Positions 45,877 through 54,555 of a stretch of 64,000 nucleotides of DNA are shown here, one piece after another (within the stretch, counting starts at the first letter, position 1; each line of letters starts with the position of its first letter). The stretch covers positions 62,428 to 126,427 of the forward strand of contig NZ_JAMXKF010000012.1 of NCBI RefSeq assembly GCF_024220585.1. The letters are read 5' to 3'. This stretch comes from Dyadobacter diqingensis (GTDB lineage Bacteria > Bacteroidota > Bacteroidia > Cytophagales > Spirosomataceae). Both the position numbers and the translations under genes were made by a program. The notes beneath the pieces were generated by a model that was not told where the DNA came from, ran no database searches, and saw nothing but the letters and a program-made list of their open reading frames with translations.

Positions 45877-46647
45877 ATGCAGCTTAATTATAAAAAGATT
45901 GGCGAAACCGGGAAACCGCTCGTTATCCTGCACGGTGTTTTCGGTTTTTTGGATAACTGGCTTACCATTGGCAAAACAATTTCTGAGCAGGGCTTTATCG
46001 TGTATCTGGTCGATCAGCGGCATCATGGCCGTTCGCCGCATGAGGGCACACTCGACTTCCCTACCCTGGCTGCCGATTTGAAAGAATTTCTGGATCAGCA
46101 AAACCTGGAATCTCCGATTCTGATCGGGCATTCGATGGGTGGCAAAACGGTTATGGAATATGCCGTCCATTATCCGGATACTTTCGAAAAACTGGTGGTG
46201 GTTGACATCGGCCCCAAGCAATATCCTATTCATCACACCAGAATCCTGAAGGGGCTCAATGCTTTGCCCGTGGAAGAGATTGAAAACCGCCAGCAGGCTG
46301 ATGACTTTTTAAGCACTTACGAACCGATTCTTTCTGTTCGGCAGTTTCTTCTGAAAAACCTTTACAGAAAAGAGGAAGGCGGATTTGACTGGCGTTTCAA
46401 TTTAACGGTGTTAACCCGGGATATGGCAAAGGTGGGGGCACCCATCGAGGCAACAAAACTCGTTGAGACCTCTACCCTTTTTATTCGTGGAGAAAAATCG
46501 GATTATATTCTGGATGAAGACTGGGATGGCATTTTGAAAATATTCCCGAACGCAGAACTGGAAACCATAGCCAATGCGGGACACTGGGTTCAGGCGGAAC
46601 AGCCGAAAGCTTTTGTGGAGCATTTGCTGGCATATCTTAATGCCTGA
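45877..46647 (+). CDS. alpha/beta-hydrolase (YbfF-like esterase)
   Basis: 256 aa, no signal peptide. Oxyanion region LHGVFGFLDNW, nucleophile elbow GHSMGG, acid D in RGEKSDYI region and catalytic H in NAGHWVQAEQP. The protein length and DQRHHGRSPH/GHSMGGKTVM motifs fit the YbfF/ABHD11-like ester hydrolases. Probably cleaves small acyl esters or thioesters in the cytoplasm. Single gene. Confidence 0.9.
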   Translation: MQLNYKKIGETGKPLVILHGVFGFLDNWLTIGKTISEQGFIVYLVDQRHHGRSPHEGTLDFPTLAADLKEFLDQQNLESPILIGHSMGGKTVMEYAVHYPDTFEKLVVVDIGPKQYPIHHTRILKGLNALPVEEIENRQQADDFLSTYEPILSVRQFLLKNLYRKEEGGFDWRFNLTVLTRDMAKVGAPIEATKLVETSTLFIRGEKSDYILDEDWDGILKIFPNAELETIANAGHWVQAEQPKAFVEHLLAYLNA

Positions 46648-46788
46648 GGAGATATTAAAACGAATTGAAATTGCAGCTTTTCGGGAGTAGGTTAAAAATC
46701 AACTTATTCCCGAAATAATGCCAGGTAAAAGATGATATTTCTTGCCTTTCGGCAGATCGGTATAAAATTTACGATTTCACATCCTTAC

Positions 46789-47217
46789 TTATTTCCGCAC
46801 ATATTTAGCCCTTGGCGTCTGGCATTTTGAGATAACCATGACGTCCCCTTTCAGCTCGATATCCCAAACCGGACAAGACCCGCAAAATATCTGGGAACAA
46901 TCCTGAGTGTAATTGACCGGCTGCTGCGGTTTGATCTCAAATGCCTTGTTGTTGACATTCAGGATCTGCGGCGAACAACAGCTTGCCTCTTCTTTTTCAT
47001 TCAGAATCACGCCGTCGGAACGAAAAATAATGTATTCCGGCTGCACGACATTCGCCGACTGCCAAACCTGTTTTCCATTGACTGTCTGCTCCGTCTCCGT
47101 CAGGAGCCATTTCCCCGGCACCGACTGCGTTGCAAAGTCCATAGGCACCGCATCAGTATCATTCTTGCAGTTCGACAGAAATAACAGGATTACGGAAAAG
47201 TAAAGTAATCGTTTCAT
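46789..47217 (-). CDS. lipocalin-like lipoprotein, family A copy 1
   Basis: 142 aa from ATG 47217; the frame runs open to 47292 but the internal start gives the lipoprotein signal MKRLLYFSVILLFLSN-C shared with the next two genes. After the lipobox a beta-rich domain begins PGKWLLTETEQTV, with a Cys pair (ASCCSP) and a further Cys cluster (DCSQIFCGSC). Related to copies 2 and 3 but the most divergent. Lipocalin-like fold is suggested by the GKW-xLTE start; the ligand is unknown. First in order by position, last in transcription. Confidence 0.75.
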   Translation of the reverse strand: MKRLLYFSVILLFLSNCKNDTDAVPMDFATQSVPGKWLLTETEQTVNGKQVWQSANVVQPEYIIFRSDGVILNEKEEASCCSPQILNVNNKAFEIKPQQPVNYTQDCSQIFCGSCPVWDIELKGDVMVISKCQTPRAKYVRK

Positions 47218-47310
47218 AATGCTTCTTTTAAAAATTACTTCATCCACCCAATGCGTGCTTAACACATACCTACGCCGTTTACGTAACATCATTATAAATC
47301 AAAAATTTGG

Positions 47311-47721
47311 TCAGTTTCTTACATATTTAACTCTTTGTCCACCAGAAAAAATCATTACATTTTCGCTTACATCGACATTCAAAGGAGGAACCTCGCCGCA
47401 AAGAATCGCCGGGCATGGACGTGTACTGGCGGCAGTAAATTTGATATTGAACAAGACCCCATTAACTATCATAGCCGATGAAGGACAACAACCCGGTTCG
47501 CTATCCATATTTAGCGTTTTCCCGTCAAAACCAAATGAGATCTCCAACTGATCTTTAACAGCTACCGGTCGCCACTTTTTCTCCTCCAATATCGTCTCCT
47601 CAATCTCGATCAAACGCCACTTCCCGATGATCTGTGATAAAATTTCACTTTCATCAGCCTTATTATTCTTACAATTCGACAGAAAAAGCAGAAATAAAGA
47701 AAAGTAAAGTAGTTGTTTCAT
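47311..47721 (-). CDS. lipocalin-like lipoprotein, family A copy 2
   Basis: 136 aa from ATG 47721. Lipobox FLSN-C, then GKWRLIEIEETI, a Cys pair PGCCPS and CPAILCG, ending VKYVRN. The first ~70 residues are almost identical to copy 3 (differences at three or four residues, also few silent ones), while the C-terminal half differs much more. This mosaic suggests recent gene conversion or partial duplication. Function unknown. Confidence 0.78.
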   Translation of the reverse strand: MKQLLYFSLFLLFLSNCKNNKADESEILSQIIGKWRLIEIEETILEEKKWRPVAVKDQLEISFGFDGKTLNMDSEPGCCPSSAMIVNGVLFNIKFTAASTRPCPAILCGEVPPLNVDVSENVMIFSGGQRVKYVRN

Positions 47722-47743
47722 AACGCTTCCAATCAAACTGCGG

Positions 47744-48154
47744 TCAGTTTCTTACGTATTTAAGTCTCCTTCCATTGGTAATAATCATTACATCTTCATT
47801 TAAGTCAACAAGTAAGGGCGGGACATTTCCGCAGCGAACCGCCAGACAAGAGTAAGCATTGGCGCTTGTCGACTTAACATTGAACAACGTTCCGTTAACC
47901 TCTATGGCTGATGGAGGACAACAAACGGGTTCACGTCCCATGTCTAGCGTTTTCCCGTCAAAACCAAATGAGATCTCCACCTGATCTTTAACAGCTACCG
48001 GCCGCCGCTTTTTCTCCTCCAATATCGTCTCCTCAATCTCGATCAAACGCCACTTCCCGATGATCTGTGATAAAATTTCACTTTCATCAGCCTTATTATT
48101 CTTACAATTCGACAGAAAAAGCAGAAATAAAGAAAAGTAAAGTAGTCGTTTCAT
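47744..48154 (-). CDS. lipocalin-like lipoprotein, family A copy 3
   Basis: 136 aa from ATG 48154. Lipobox FLSN-C, GKWRLIEIEETI, Cys pair VCCPP and a lone CLAVRCG pair, ending LKYVRN. Upstream member of three tandem genes, 22 bp before copy 2. The DNA of 47951-48154 matches 47518-47721 nearly base for base. Divergent from the methyltransferase gene. Confidence 0.78.
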   Translation of the reverse strand: MKRLLYFSLFLLFLSNCKNNKADESEILSQIIGKWRLIEIEETILEEKKRRPVAVKDQVEISFGFDGKTLDMGREPVCCPPSAIEVNGTLFNVKSTSANAYSCLAVRCGNVPPLLVDLNEDVMIITNGRRLKYVRN

Positions 48155-48222
48155 AGCTTTGCTTTTTTATTTATAGATTCACTTTTCCGGCAAATGGTTG
48201 GAAAGGGACCAAAAAACAACTT

Positions 48223-48927
48223 ATGAGCCAATCTGACATAACCCTGTACCTCATTCCGACCGTACTTGCAGAAGGAACCAACGACCAGGTGTTGACACCG
48301 CAGATTAAAGATGTGATTGCAAATGTTGACGTCTTTTTTGTGGAAAATATAAGAACCGCACGCCGCTTCATCAGCAGTCTCAAATTGGGTAAAGTGATCG
48401 ATAACATCACTTTTTACGAGTTGCACAAAGACACGCCGCGTGGCGAGACACGGGAGCAGATCAAAGGGCTGACACAAAATGCCGGTGTCATTTCAGAAGC
48501 CGGATGTCCGGGTGTTGCCGATCCGGGATCGGTCGCGGTTGACTTTGCGCATCAAATCGGTTTAAAAGTGGTACCGCTTGTAGGGCCGTCCTCTATTTTA
48601 CTGGCACTGATGGGATCGGGCATGAGCGGACAGTCCTTTGTATTTCACGGATATCTCCCCATCGATAAGGCTGAAAGGAAAGCGACGATCAAACAGCTGG
48701 AAATTGACGTCATTCAGAAAAACCAGACGCAGATTTTTATGGAAACACCTTTCCGGAACAACTCCTTTCTGGACGCCCTACTGGATATTTGTCAGATCGA
48801 TACCCTGCTTTGCATCGCTGCAAACATTACCTCTGAAGACGAGTTTATTGAAACACATCCGGTGAAATACTGGAAAAAGAACAAGCCTGACCTTCATAAG
48901 CAGCCCACGATATTTCTTATCGGATAA
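48223..48927 (+). CDS. SAM-dependent methyltransferase, tetrapyrrole methylase/RsmI-like
   Basis: 234 aa. Tetrapyrrole (precorrin) methylase fold: LYLIPTVLAEG at the N-terminus (SAM-site strand variant), FVENIRTARRF, ISEAGCPGVADPG and LVGPSSILLALMGSGMSGQ. Related to RsmI, the 16S rRNA 2'-O-methyltransferase, but the N-terminus and length differ from canonical RsmI, so this is probably the Bacteroidota RsmI-like second branch. Cytoplasmic. Substrate uncertain. Confidence 0.85.
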   Translation: MSQSDITLYLIPTVLAEGTNDQVLTPQIKDVIANVDVFFVENIRTARRFISSLKLGKVIDNITFYELHKDTPRGETREQIKGLTQNAGVISEAGCPGVADPGSVAVDFAHQIGLKVVPLVGPSSILLALMGSGMSGQSFVFHGYLPIDKAERKATIKQLEIDVIQKNQTQIFMETPFRNNSFLDALLDICQIDTLLCIAANITSEDEFIETHPVKYWKKNKPDLHKQPTIFLIG

Positions 48928-49072
48928 TTTTAATTCTGAACGCATTAACAGTCAGCTTAAAAGCGCAGCTTAAAAAAAACTTCGCACCGTTTTTCCAACC
49001 AACGGCCGGGAACATGAATCTTGATGAGCAGTAGTCAATTAATTTTCAATGTACCAAAAGTTGTTTTAAGCT

Positions 49073-49795
49073 ATGAAAAAATGGATGATTTTAGGCGGGT
49101 TAGCCCTGTCTGCGGGTTTAAGTTTGGTTTCTTGCGATGATAACAATGAAATCGTCAGATCGGGTCTTGTCATCACCTCCGATTTCGAAAGAGATGCAGA
49201 TGGCTGGGCTGGTGAACTGGCCGAGTATAGCAAGGATACCGATACTTCCATTATCGAATTCAGGTTCAGACGCGCGGCATTGCCAGCTCCGCTTGACAGG
49301 AAAAGAAACGGTTTGCTGCTGCAAAGCCACAACCGGAGCGACGATATGTTTATGTTTTTGAAAAAGAAAGTGACCGGATTAATACCAAATCAGACTTACA
49401 ACGTTGTATTTGATATTGATCTGGGAACCAACGCACCCATCAAGGGCATTGGCATAGGCGGATCACCCGGCAGCTCGGTATATCTGAAAGCCGGTGCATC
49501 GCCTAACGAACCGGTTAAAAGGCTTGAAAATAATTTTTACACTTTCAATCTTGACAAAGGTGCACAGTCAGAAGGAGGCAAGGAGCTATTTGTGCTGGGA
49601 AATATCGAAAACGGACTTGAAAAAGATGATTACAAAATTGTCAAACGCGATAACCTGGCCAAACCGGTGGAAGTGAAAGCGAATGCAAGCGGTGAAATCT
49701 GGCTCTGCGTGGGAACCGATTCGGGTTACGAAGGATTAACGGCACTTTATTACGACAGAATTAAAACTTCAATTACTGAAAAGGTAATCAATTAG
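49073..49795 (+). CDS. lipoprotein, family B copy 1
   Basis: 240 aa. Lipobox SLVS-C near residue 22. The mature protein shares with the next two genes the pattern DADGWAGELAEY, MFLKKKVTGL-PNQTYNV-FDI, LKAGASPNEPVK and GEIWLCVGTDSGYEGL. All-beta, jelly-roll-like or carbohydrate-binding-like arrangement is likely but no named family was recognised. First of three tandem genes that probably share one transcript. Confidence 0.78.
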   Translation: MKKWMILGGLALSAGLSLVSCDDNNEIVRSGLVITSDFERDADGWAGELAEYSKDTDTSIIEFRFRRAALPAPLDRKRNGLLLQSHNRSDDMFMFLKKKVTGLIPNQTYNVVFDIDLGTNAPIKGIGIGGSPGSSVYLKAGASPNEPVKRLENNFYTFNLDKGAQSEGGKELFVLGNIENGLEKDDYKIVKRDNLAKPVEVKANASGEIWLCVGTDSGYEGLTALYYDRIKTSITEKVIN

Positions 49796-49850
49796 TCAGT
49801 CGTCTCCATAATTTCGACTAGTTTTGTCTACTCAAAGCAATTTAATTTTG

Positions 49851-50549
49851 ATGAAGAAATATTTGAAGTGGGCAAAACTAGTCGTATTGATAGGCCTGTC
49901 AGCCTGCAACAGTGAGGAAAGAAACAATGTGGACCCTGTGCGGACGATGATTTCTGAATTCGAAACGGGCACAGAAGGCTGGACGGCAGATTACGCCCTG
50001 TACAACCGGGCCGATACCACTAAAATTGCATTTAAAATGGAACGCGACTCCCTCCCGGCCGTTATCGATTCGTTGAAATGGAGCCTGAGAATGGAGGGAA
50101 ATAACGTAGGAGACAGCATTTTCATGTTTCTGAAAAAGAAAATTGTCGGCCTGAATCCCGACAAAACCTACAATGTTTCCTTTGACATCAATCTGGCAAC
50201 CAACTATCCCGACCTGCCGAGCGGATCCGGCAAGACAATCAACCTGAAAGCCGGAGCTTCTCCCACGGAGCCGGTTAAAACTCCTACCGACAAATTCTAT
50301 TATAATTTATCGATCAAAAAAGGACTTTGGGATCAGGATGGAGCAGAAATGTCTGTTTTGGGTGATTTTACCAATACCGCCACAAGGTCGGTTTATGCAC
50401 TGATCAACCGTAACAGCAACGCAAAAAACATTACCGTTAAACCCAATTCGAAGGGAATTATCTGGGTTTGCATAGGAGAAGATACCCGTTATAAAGGAAA
50501 AACCGTTTTCTATTACGACAATATCAAGGTCACGTTAACGGAGCAATAA
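49851..50549 (+). CDS. lipoprotein, family B copy 2
   Basis: 232 aa from ATG 49851; an open TTG at 49824 would add nine residues but breaks the lipoprotein signal pattern. Lipobox IGLSA-C. Shared family motifs: GTEGWTADYALY, SIFMFLKKKIVGLNPDKTYNVSFDI, LKAGASPTEPVK, GIIWVCIGEDTRYKG. Most similar to copy 3 in the central region. Confidence 0.78.
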   Translation: MKKYLKWAKLVVLIGLSACNSEERNNVDPVRTMISEFETGTEGWTADYALYNRADTTKIAFKMERDSLPAVIDSLKWSLRMEGNNVGDSIFMFLKKKIVGLNPDKTYNVSFDINLATNYPDLPSGSGKTINLKAGASPTEPVKTPTDKFYYNLSIKKGLWDQDGAEMSVLGDFTNTATRSVYALINRNSNAKNITVKPNSKGIIWVCIGEDTRYKGKTVFYYDNIKVTLTEQ

Positions 50550-50579
50550 ATTAAGTAAGCCAAAAGGGAATTGCAATAG

Positions 50580-51278
50580 ATGAAAAATTGGATATTATTC
50601 GGATGTTTGATCATGACGGTTTATCTCGCTGCCTGCAAAAAAGCAGCGGATCCACTGCCCATCCTATTTTTCGACAGCACTTTTCAAACCGGAACGGACG
50701 ACTGGACGGGTGATTTTGCATTTTACAAAAGCGGACAGGATAGTGCGGTCAAGTTTTTGGTCAAACAGGACAAAATTCCTGAACGAACCGACAGCACAGC
50801 GCTCGGATTACGCGTAGAAGGCGTGAATACCGGCGACAGCCTTTTCTGGTTTATCAAAAGAAAAATTACCGGACTCAACCCGGCGCTAACCTACAAGGTT
50901 GCCTATCGGATCAATCTGACGACGAGTTATACCGACACCGTTGGCGGGGCCGGACAAATTACCTATATCAAAGCGGGTGCCTCCACCGAGGAGCCTAAAA
51001 AAATCCTTGCTTCGAATTTCTATAATGTTTCCATAAAAAAGGGATCATTGGGCAAAAGCGGAACCGAAATGTTATATCTCGGCGATGCCGGAAATAATAT
51101 CGACTCGGTTGCTTACAGGGCCATCGTACGGGACAATGCCAATCTGGCAGTAGAAGTAAAACCAAACGCTGCCGGTGAAATCTGGCTTTGTGTGGGTACC
51201 GAAACAACTTATAAGGGAAGGATCCAGCTTTTCTTTGACAGGATATATGCCGCCGTTAGCGAAAAGAAGACGCTGTAA
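50580..51278 (+). CDS. lipoprotein, family B copy 3
   Basis: 232 aa. Lipobox VYLAA-C near residue 19. Shared motifs: GTDDWTGDFAFYKSG, SLFWFIKRKITGLNPALTYKV, IKAGASTEEPKK, GEIWLCVGTETTYKG, ending with a FDRIYAAV strand. 30 bp after copy 2. Function unknown; the three proteins differ enough to suggest separate ligands or an old duplication. Confidence 0.78.
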   Translation: MKNWILFGCLIMTVYLAACKKAADPLPILFFDSTFQTGTDDWTGDFAFYKSGQDSAVKFLVKQDKIPERTDSTALGLRVEGVNTGDSLFWFIKRKITGLNPALTYKVAYRINLTTSYTDTVGGAGQITYIKAGASTEEPKKILASNFYNVSIKKGSLGKSGTEMLYLGDAGNNIDSVAYRAIVRDNANLAVEVKPNAAGEIWLCVGTETTYKGRIQLFFDRIYAAVSEKKTL

Positions 51279-51354
51279 GCCCACTTTACAATCTGTTTCG
51301 TAACTTAGCGATTATATATCGCGGGAGCATGCTCCTATTTTTACGTTTGAAATA

Positions 51355-51993
51355 ATGATACAGATTAAATCTTTTGTCTTCAATCCTTTTTCTGAAAATA
51401 CCTATCTGTTGTACGATGAGACCGGCGAGGCAGTTATTATCGATCCGGGTTGTTATGACAAGGCTGAGTATAAACAACTTTACGACTTCATTGAAAGTAA
51501 TGCGTTAAAGCCCGTCCGCATCATCAATACACATGCGCACATTGACCATGTGCTGGGTGTGGCGGCTGTCAAAACGAAATATAATATTCCTTTTTCCCTG
51601 CATAAAATTGATGAACAGCTTCTTAAAGCCGTCAAATCGTATGCCTCCAACTACGGTTTTTCAGGTTTTGATGAACCTGAAATAGACGCCTATTTTGACG
51701 AAGGCGATACAGTAACTTTCGGAAATTCATCGCTAAGGATACTTTTTGTACCGGGTCACGCGCCAGGGCATGTTGCTTTTGTCAATGATGAGCAACAGTT
51801 TGTTATCGGCGGCGACGTGCTTTTCAGACAAAGTATCGGGCGCACCGACTTGCCCGGCGGCGATTTCGAAACACTTATTACCAGCATCAAAACCAAACTT
51901 TTTACACTGGCTGATGGTTACACTGTTTACGCTGGTCATATGCAGCCAACCACGATTGGTTTTGAGAAAAAGAACAATCCCTTTTTGAAATAA
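51355..51993 (+). CDS. MBL-fold metallo-hydrolase (glyoxalase II-like)
   Basis: 212 aa. Metallo-beta-lactamase fold: HxHxDH motif in THAHIDHVLG, GHAPGHVAFV, and the late D/H ligands in VIGGDVLF and YAGHMQPTT. The size and motifs fit cytoplasmic thiolesterase/glyoxalase II-like hydrolases. Substrate not determined. Single gene; the -7-like TACGTTTG at 51342-51349 lies only 6 bp before the ATG. Confidence 0.92.
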   Translation: MIQIKSFVFNPFSENTYLLYDETGEAVIIDPGCYDKAEYKQLYDFIESNALKPVRIINTHAHIDHVLGVAAVKTKYNIPFSLHKIDEQLLKAVKSYASNYGFSGFDEPEIDAYFDEGDTVTFGNSSLRILFVPGHAPGHVAFVNDEQQFVIGGDVLFRQSIGRTDLPGGDFETLITSIKTKLFTLADGYTVYAGHMQPTTIGFEKKNNPFLK

Positions 51994-52073
51994 AGTTTAC
52001 CGCAAAAAGGCAAAAACGGTCGTACTGATTCTGCTTTTTTGAAAAGTACCCAAACCCTGTATTGAAAATTAAA

Positions 52074-52775
52074 ATGTTTCTTCGACATATTCCTAATGCA
52101 CTTACCTGTCTTAATCTGCTCTGCGGATGTGTGGGCGTGGTGGAGGCGTTTCACAATAATCTCATCATTTCCTGCGGACTGATCGGCATTGCCCTTATTT
52201 TCGATTTTTTTGACGGATTTGCTGCCAGACTTTTAAAAGTCAGTTCCCCGATCGGGCGCGACCTGGATTCCCTGGCCGATATGGTTACGTTCGGACTTCT
52301 GCCGTCCATCATCATTTATCAGCTGCTGATGCAGAGCATCCCTGACCTGATGGGTATCTGGAAAGCGTACGGAGCCTTCCTGATTGCCATTTTCTCCGCA
52401 ATCCGTCTGGCAAAATTCAATAATGACCCGAGGCAAAGTGATTCCTTCATTGGTGTCCCGACGCCTGCCAATGCACTGCTGATCGCGTCGCTGCCGGTGA
52501 TTGTTTTTCAGGACGAAAGCTGGAAACCGCTGATCGTCAACACCACCAATCTCATGATACTGACAGTCGTCATGTCATACCTCCTCGTGGCCGAAATAAA
52601 ACTGCTTGCGTTGAAGTTTAAATCGTTTGGCTGGCAGGGAAATGAAATACGTTACTCCTTCATCATCGTGACGGTGCTGCTGCTGGCATTCTTCAAAATT
52701 CTGGCTATACCGCTGATACTGATCGTCTATATCGGTTTATCGGTTACGGCAAATTTGGTTAAAAAGGATGCCTGA
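52074..52775 (+). CDS. pssA: CDP-diacylglycerol--serine O-phosphatidyltransferase
   Basis: 233 aa from ATG 52074 (a TTG at 52062 gives four extra residues). Integral membrane CDP-alcohol phosphotransferase with the family signature DGFAAR-x8-GRDLDSLAD (D-G-x2-A-R-x8-G-x3-D-x3-D). Multiple membrane spans. Makes phosphatidylserine from CDP-diacylglycerol and L-serine, first step to phosphatidylethanolamine. The serine substrate is inferred from subfamily resemblance and size. Confidence 0.9.
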   Translation: MFLRHIPNALTCLNLLCGCVGVVEAFHNNLIISCGLIGIALIFDFFDGFAARLLKVSSPIGRDLDSLADMVTFGLLPSIIIYQLLMQSIPDLMGIWKAYGAFLIAIFSAIRLAKFNNDPRQSDSFIGVPTPANALLIASLPVIVFQDESWKPLIVNTTNLMILTVVMSYLLVAEIKLLALKFKSFGWQGNEIRYSFIIVTVLLLAFFKILAIPLILIVYIGLSVTANLVKKDA

Positions 52776-52922
52776 ATTGGTAACAAGAACTTTTTGTTGC
52801 AAATTTGCGCCAATCCCAACGGATTTATCGTTTGACAAGTAAACTGACGTACAGTCTTTTGGGATAACAAACAGTTAAATTTTGCCTGATTAAACCGGGC
52901 TTTTGTACAAAATAAATTCTGC

Positions 52923-53924
52923 ATGACATTTTCGCGTATTACCGGCCTTGGCTATTATGTTCCTGAAAACATTATCACCAATAATGATCTGACAAAATGG
53001 ATGGACACATCCGACGAATGGATACAGGAACGGACCGGTATTAAAGAGCGCCGTTATTTCGAATACGGAAAAGATACAAATTACAGCATGGCGGCCGCCG
53101 CTTCCAGGCAGGCACTGGAAAGAGCCGGATTGACGCCGGACGACGTGGACGTTATTGTTTACGCGACCATAACACCGGATTACTTTTTTCCCGGATCTGC
53201 ATTTTTAATGCAGCGTGAGCTGGGAATGGACGGCAAACCGGTTTTTGATATTCGCCAGCAATGCTCAGGTTTTGTGTATGCGCTATCGATCGCCGATCAG
53301 TTTATCAAATCGGGGATGTATAAGACAGCACTGGTGGTAGGTTCAGAAATCCAGTCGTCCTGGATTGACAAGAGCACGGCCGGCAGAAATACGGCCGTTA
53401 TTTTCGGCGACGGAGCCGGCGCGGCAGTCATCCAGGCTACCAATGACCCGAATCATCGCATTTTGTCCACCCACCTGCACGCAGACGGGCGGTTTGCCGA
53501 AGATTTGTTTGTACGTGAGCCGGGCAGCAGCCGGGCAGGCAGGACAGCAACGACCGAAATGATTGACGAAGGCGGCTTCAACGTGCACATGAACGGAAAT
53601 ACTGTTTTCAAACACGCTATCGTGCGTTTTGGTGAAGTGATCAATGAGGCGCTGGAGGCAAACGGATTTCAGTCTTCGGATGTGAACATACTGGTGCCGC
53701 ATCAGGCCAATATCCGAATCAGCGATTACGTAAGACAGCAAATGGGGTTATCCGAAGAACAGGTTGTCAACAACATTCAACGTTTTGGGAATACGACGGC
53801 AGCTTCAATTCCTATCGCCATGGCTGAGGCCTGGGAAGAAGGAAGGATAAAAGAGGGTGATCTGGTGTGTTTGGCGGCTTTTGGCAGTGGTTTTACCTGG
53901 GGTTCGGCCCTGATCAGGTGGTAA
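52923..53924 (+). CDS. fabH: beta-ketoacyl-ACP synthase III
   Basis: 333 aa. Thiolase-fold KAS III with the full catalytic triad: C114 in RQQCSGFVYAL, H260 in VPHQANIRI and N290 in FGNTTAASIP. Starts fatty acid synthesis by joining acetyl-CoA or a branched acyl-CoA to malonyl-ACP. Single gene; a short hairpin follows. Bacteroidota often carry several KAS III copies with different primer choice. Confidence 0.95.
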   Translation: MTFSRITGLGYYVPENIITNNDLTKWMDTSDEWIQERTGIKERRYFEYGKDTNYSMAAAASRQALERAGLTPDDVDVIVYATITPDYFFPGSAFLMQRELGMDGKPVFDIRQQCSGFVYALSIADQFIKSGMYKTALVVGSEIQSSWIDKSTAGRNTAVIFGDGAGAAVIQATNDPNHRILSTHLHADGRFAEDLFVREPGSSRAGRTATTEMIDEGGFNVHMNGNTVFKHAIVRFGEVINEALEANGFQSSDVNILVPHQANIRISDYVRQQMGLSEEQVVNNIQRFGNTTAASIPIAMAEAWEEGRIKEGDLVCLAAFGSGFTWGSALIRW

Positions 53925-53997
53925 ATACCGTCAGAGGTTAAAAAAGGAAAGTTTTTTTATAAAAATAAGGAAATAGAAAAGTACATTTGTATAAGGG

Positions 53998-54024
53998 AAA
54001 TGGACTGAAACATATCCATTTTTT
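53998..54024 (+). terminator. hairpin terminator after fabH
   Basis: AAATGGA (53998-54004) can pair with TCCATTT (54015-54021), followed by TTT. Moderate strength. Confidence 0.5.
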
Positions 54025-54048
54025 CCTCTGCCACTCTCCTCCTGAATA

Positions 54049-54408
54049 TTAATACTGTCCCGTTGTAAGCATGACTAACGTGCAAGCTTCAACTGGTACG
54101 ATATTTTTAGCAATTAAAATGTTTTCAAATTCGCGATTTTCTGTACCAGGATTGAAAATTACGCGTTTTGGTTTTAGCGAAACAATATAATCGTAATAAG
54201 CTGTTTGAATTCCTGGATTGATATATAAGGTAACCGTGTCAATATTTTCCCATGCTAAAGGTTGAATATGGATTTCCTGCCCTGCTGCAAGCCCTTTTCT
54301 GCGGCCTAGTAGTAAAACAGAATGTCCCTTCGCTTTTAGTTTCTGGGCTGCCAGAAACGAATATCTTGCCGGATTATCAGACGCGCCGATGATGAGTGTA
54401 TGTTTCAA
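54049..54408 (-). CDS. CoA-binding protein
   Basis: 119 aa. Small CoA_binding_2 Rossmann domain: MKHTLIIGASDNPARYSFLA at the start, HSVLLLGRRKG, and VIFNPGTEN. Alone it binds CoA or a related nucleotide; no catalytic domain is attached. Function unknown. Convergent with fabH. Confidence 0.88.
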   Translation of the reverse strand: MKHTLIIGASDNPARYSFLAAQKLKAKGHSVLLLGRRKGLAAGQEIHIQPLAWENIDTVTLYINPGIQTAYYDYIVSLKPKRVIFNPGTENREFENILIAKNIVPVEACTLVMLTTGQY

Positions 54409-54555
54409 TGGATAGTTTTAATTATAAAAGAAAATAATAAACCTTTTTGTTTTTAAAACGTTCACTATTAGTATTAAGTCTTCAACGTTATAGTATTACT
54501 TAACAGTAACAATAAATTTTAAAAAGTTTCCAATTCAATAATCGAATGTCAAACA

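Noticed and set aside
46680..46713. TTCGGGA/TCCCGAA dyad after the alpha/beta hydrolase
   Set aside because: Only 7 bp with a long loop and no T-run; not strong enough to list as a terminator.
51328..51339. GGAGCATGCTCC palindrome before the MBL-fold gene
   Set aside because: Perfect 12-bp palindrome without loop or T-run; too short to assign as operator or terminator on its own.
53982..53989. TACATTTG promoter element after fabH
   Set aside because: A hairpin terminator begins 9 bp later and no gene follows on that strand; no TTG at -33.
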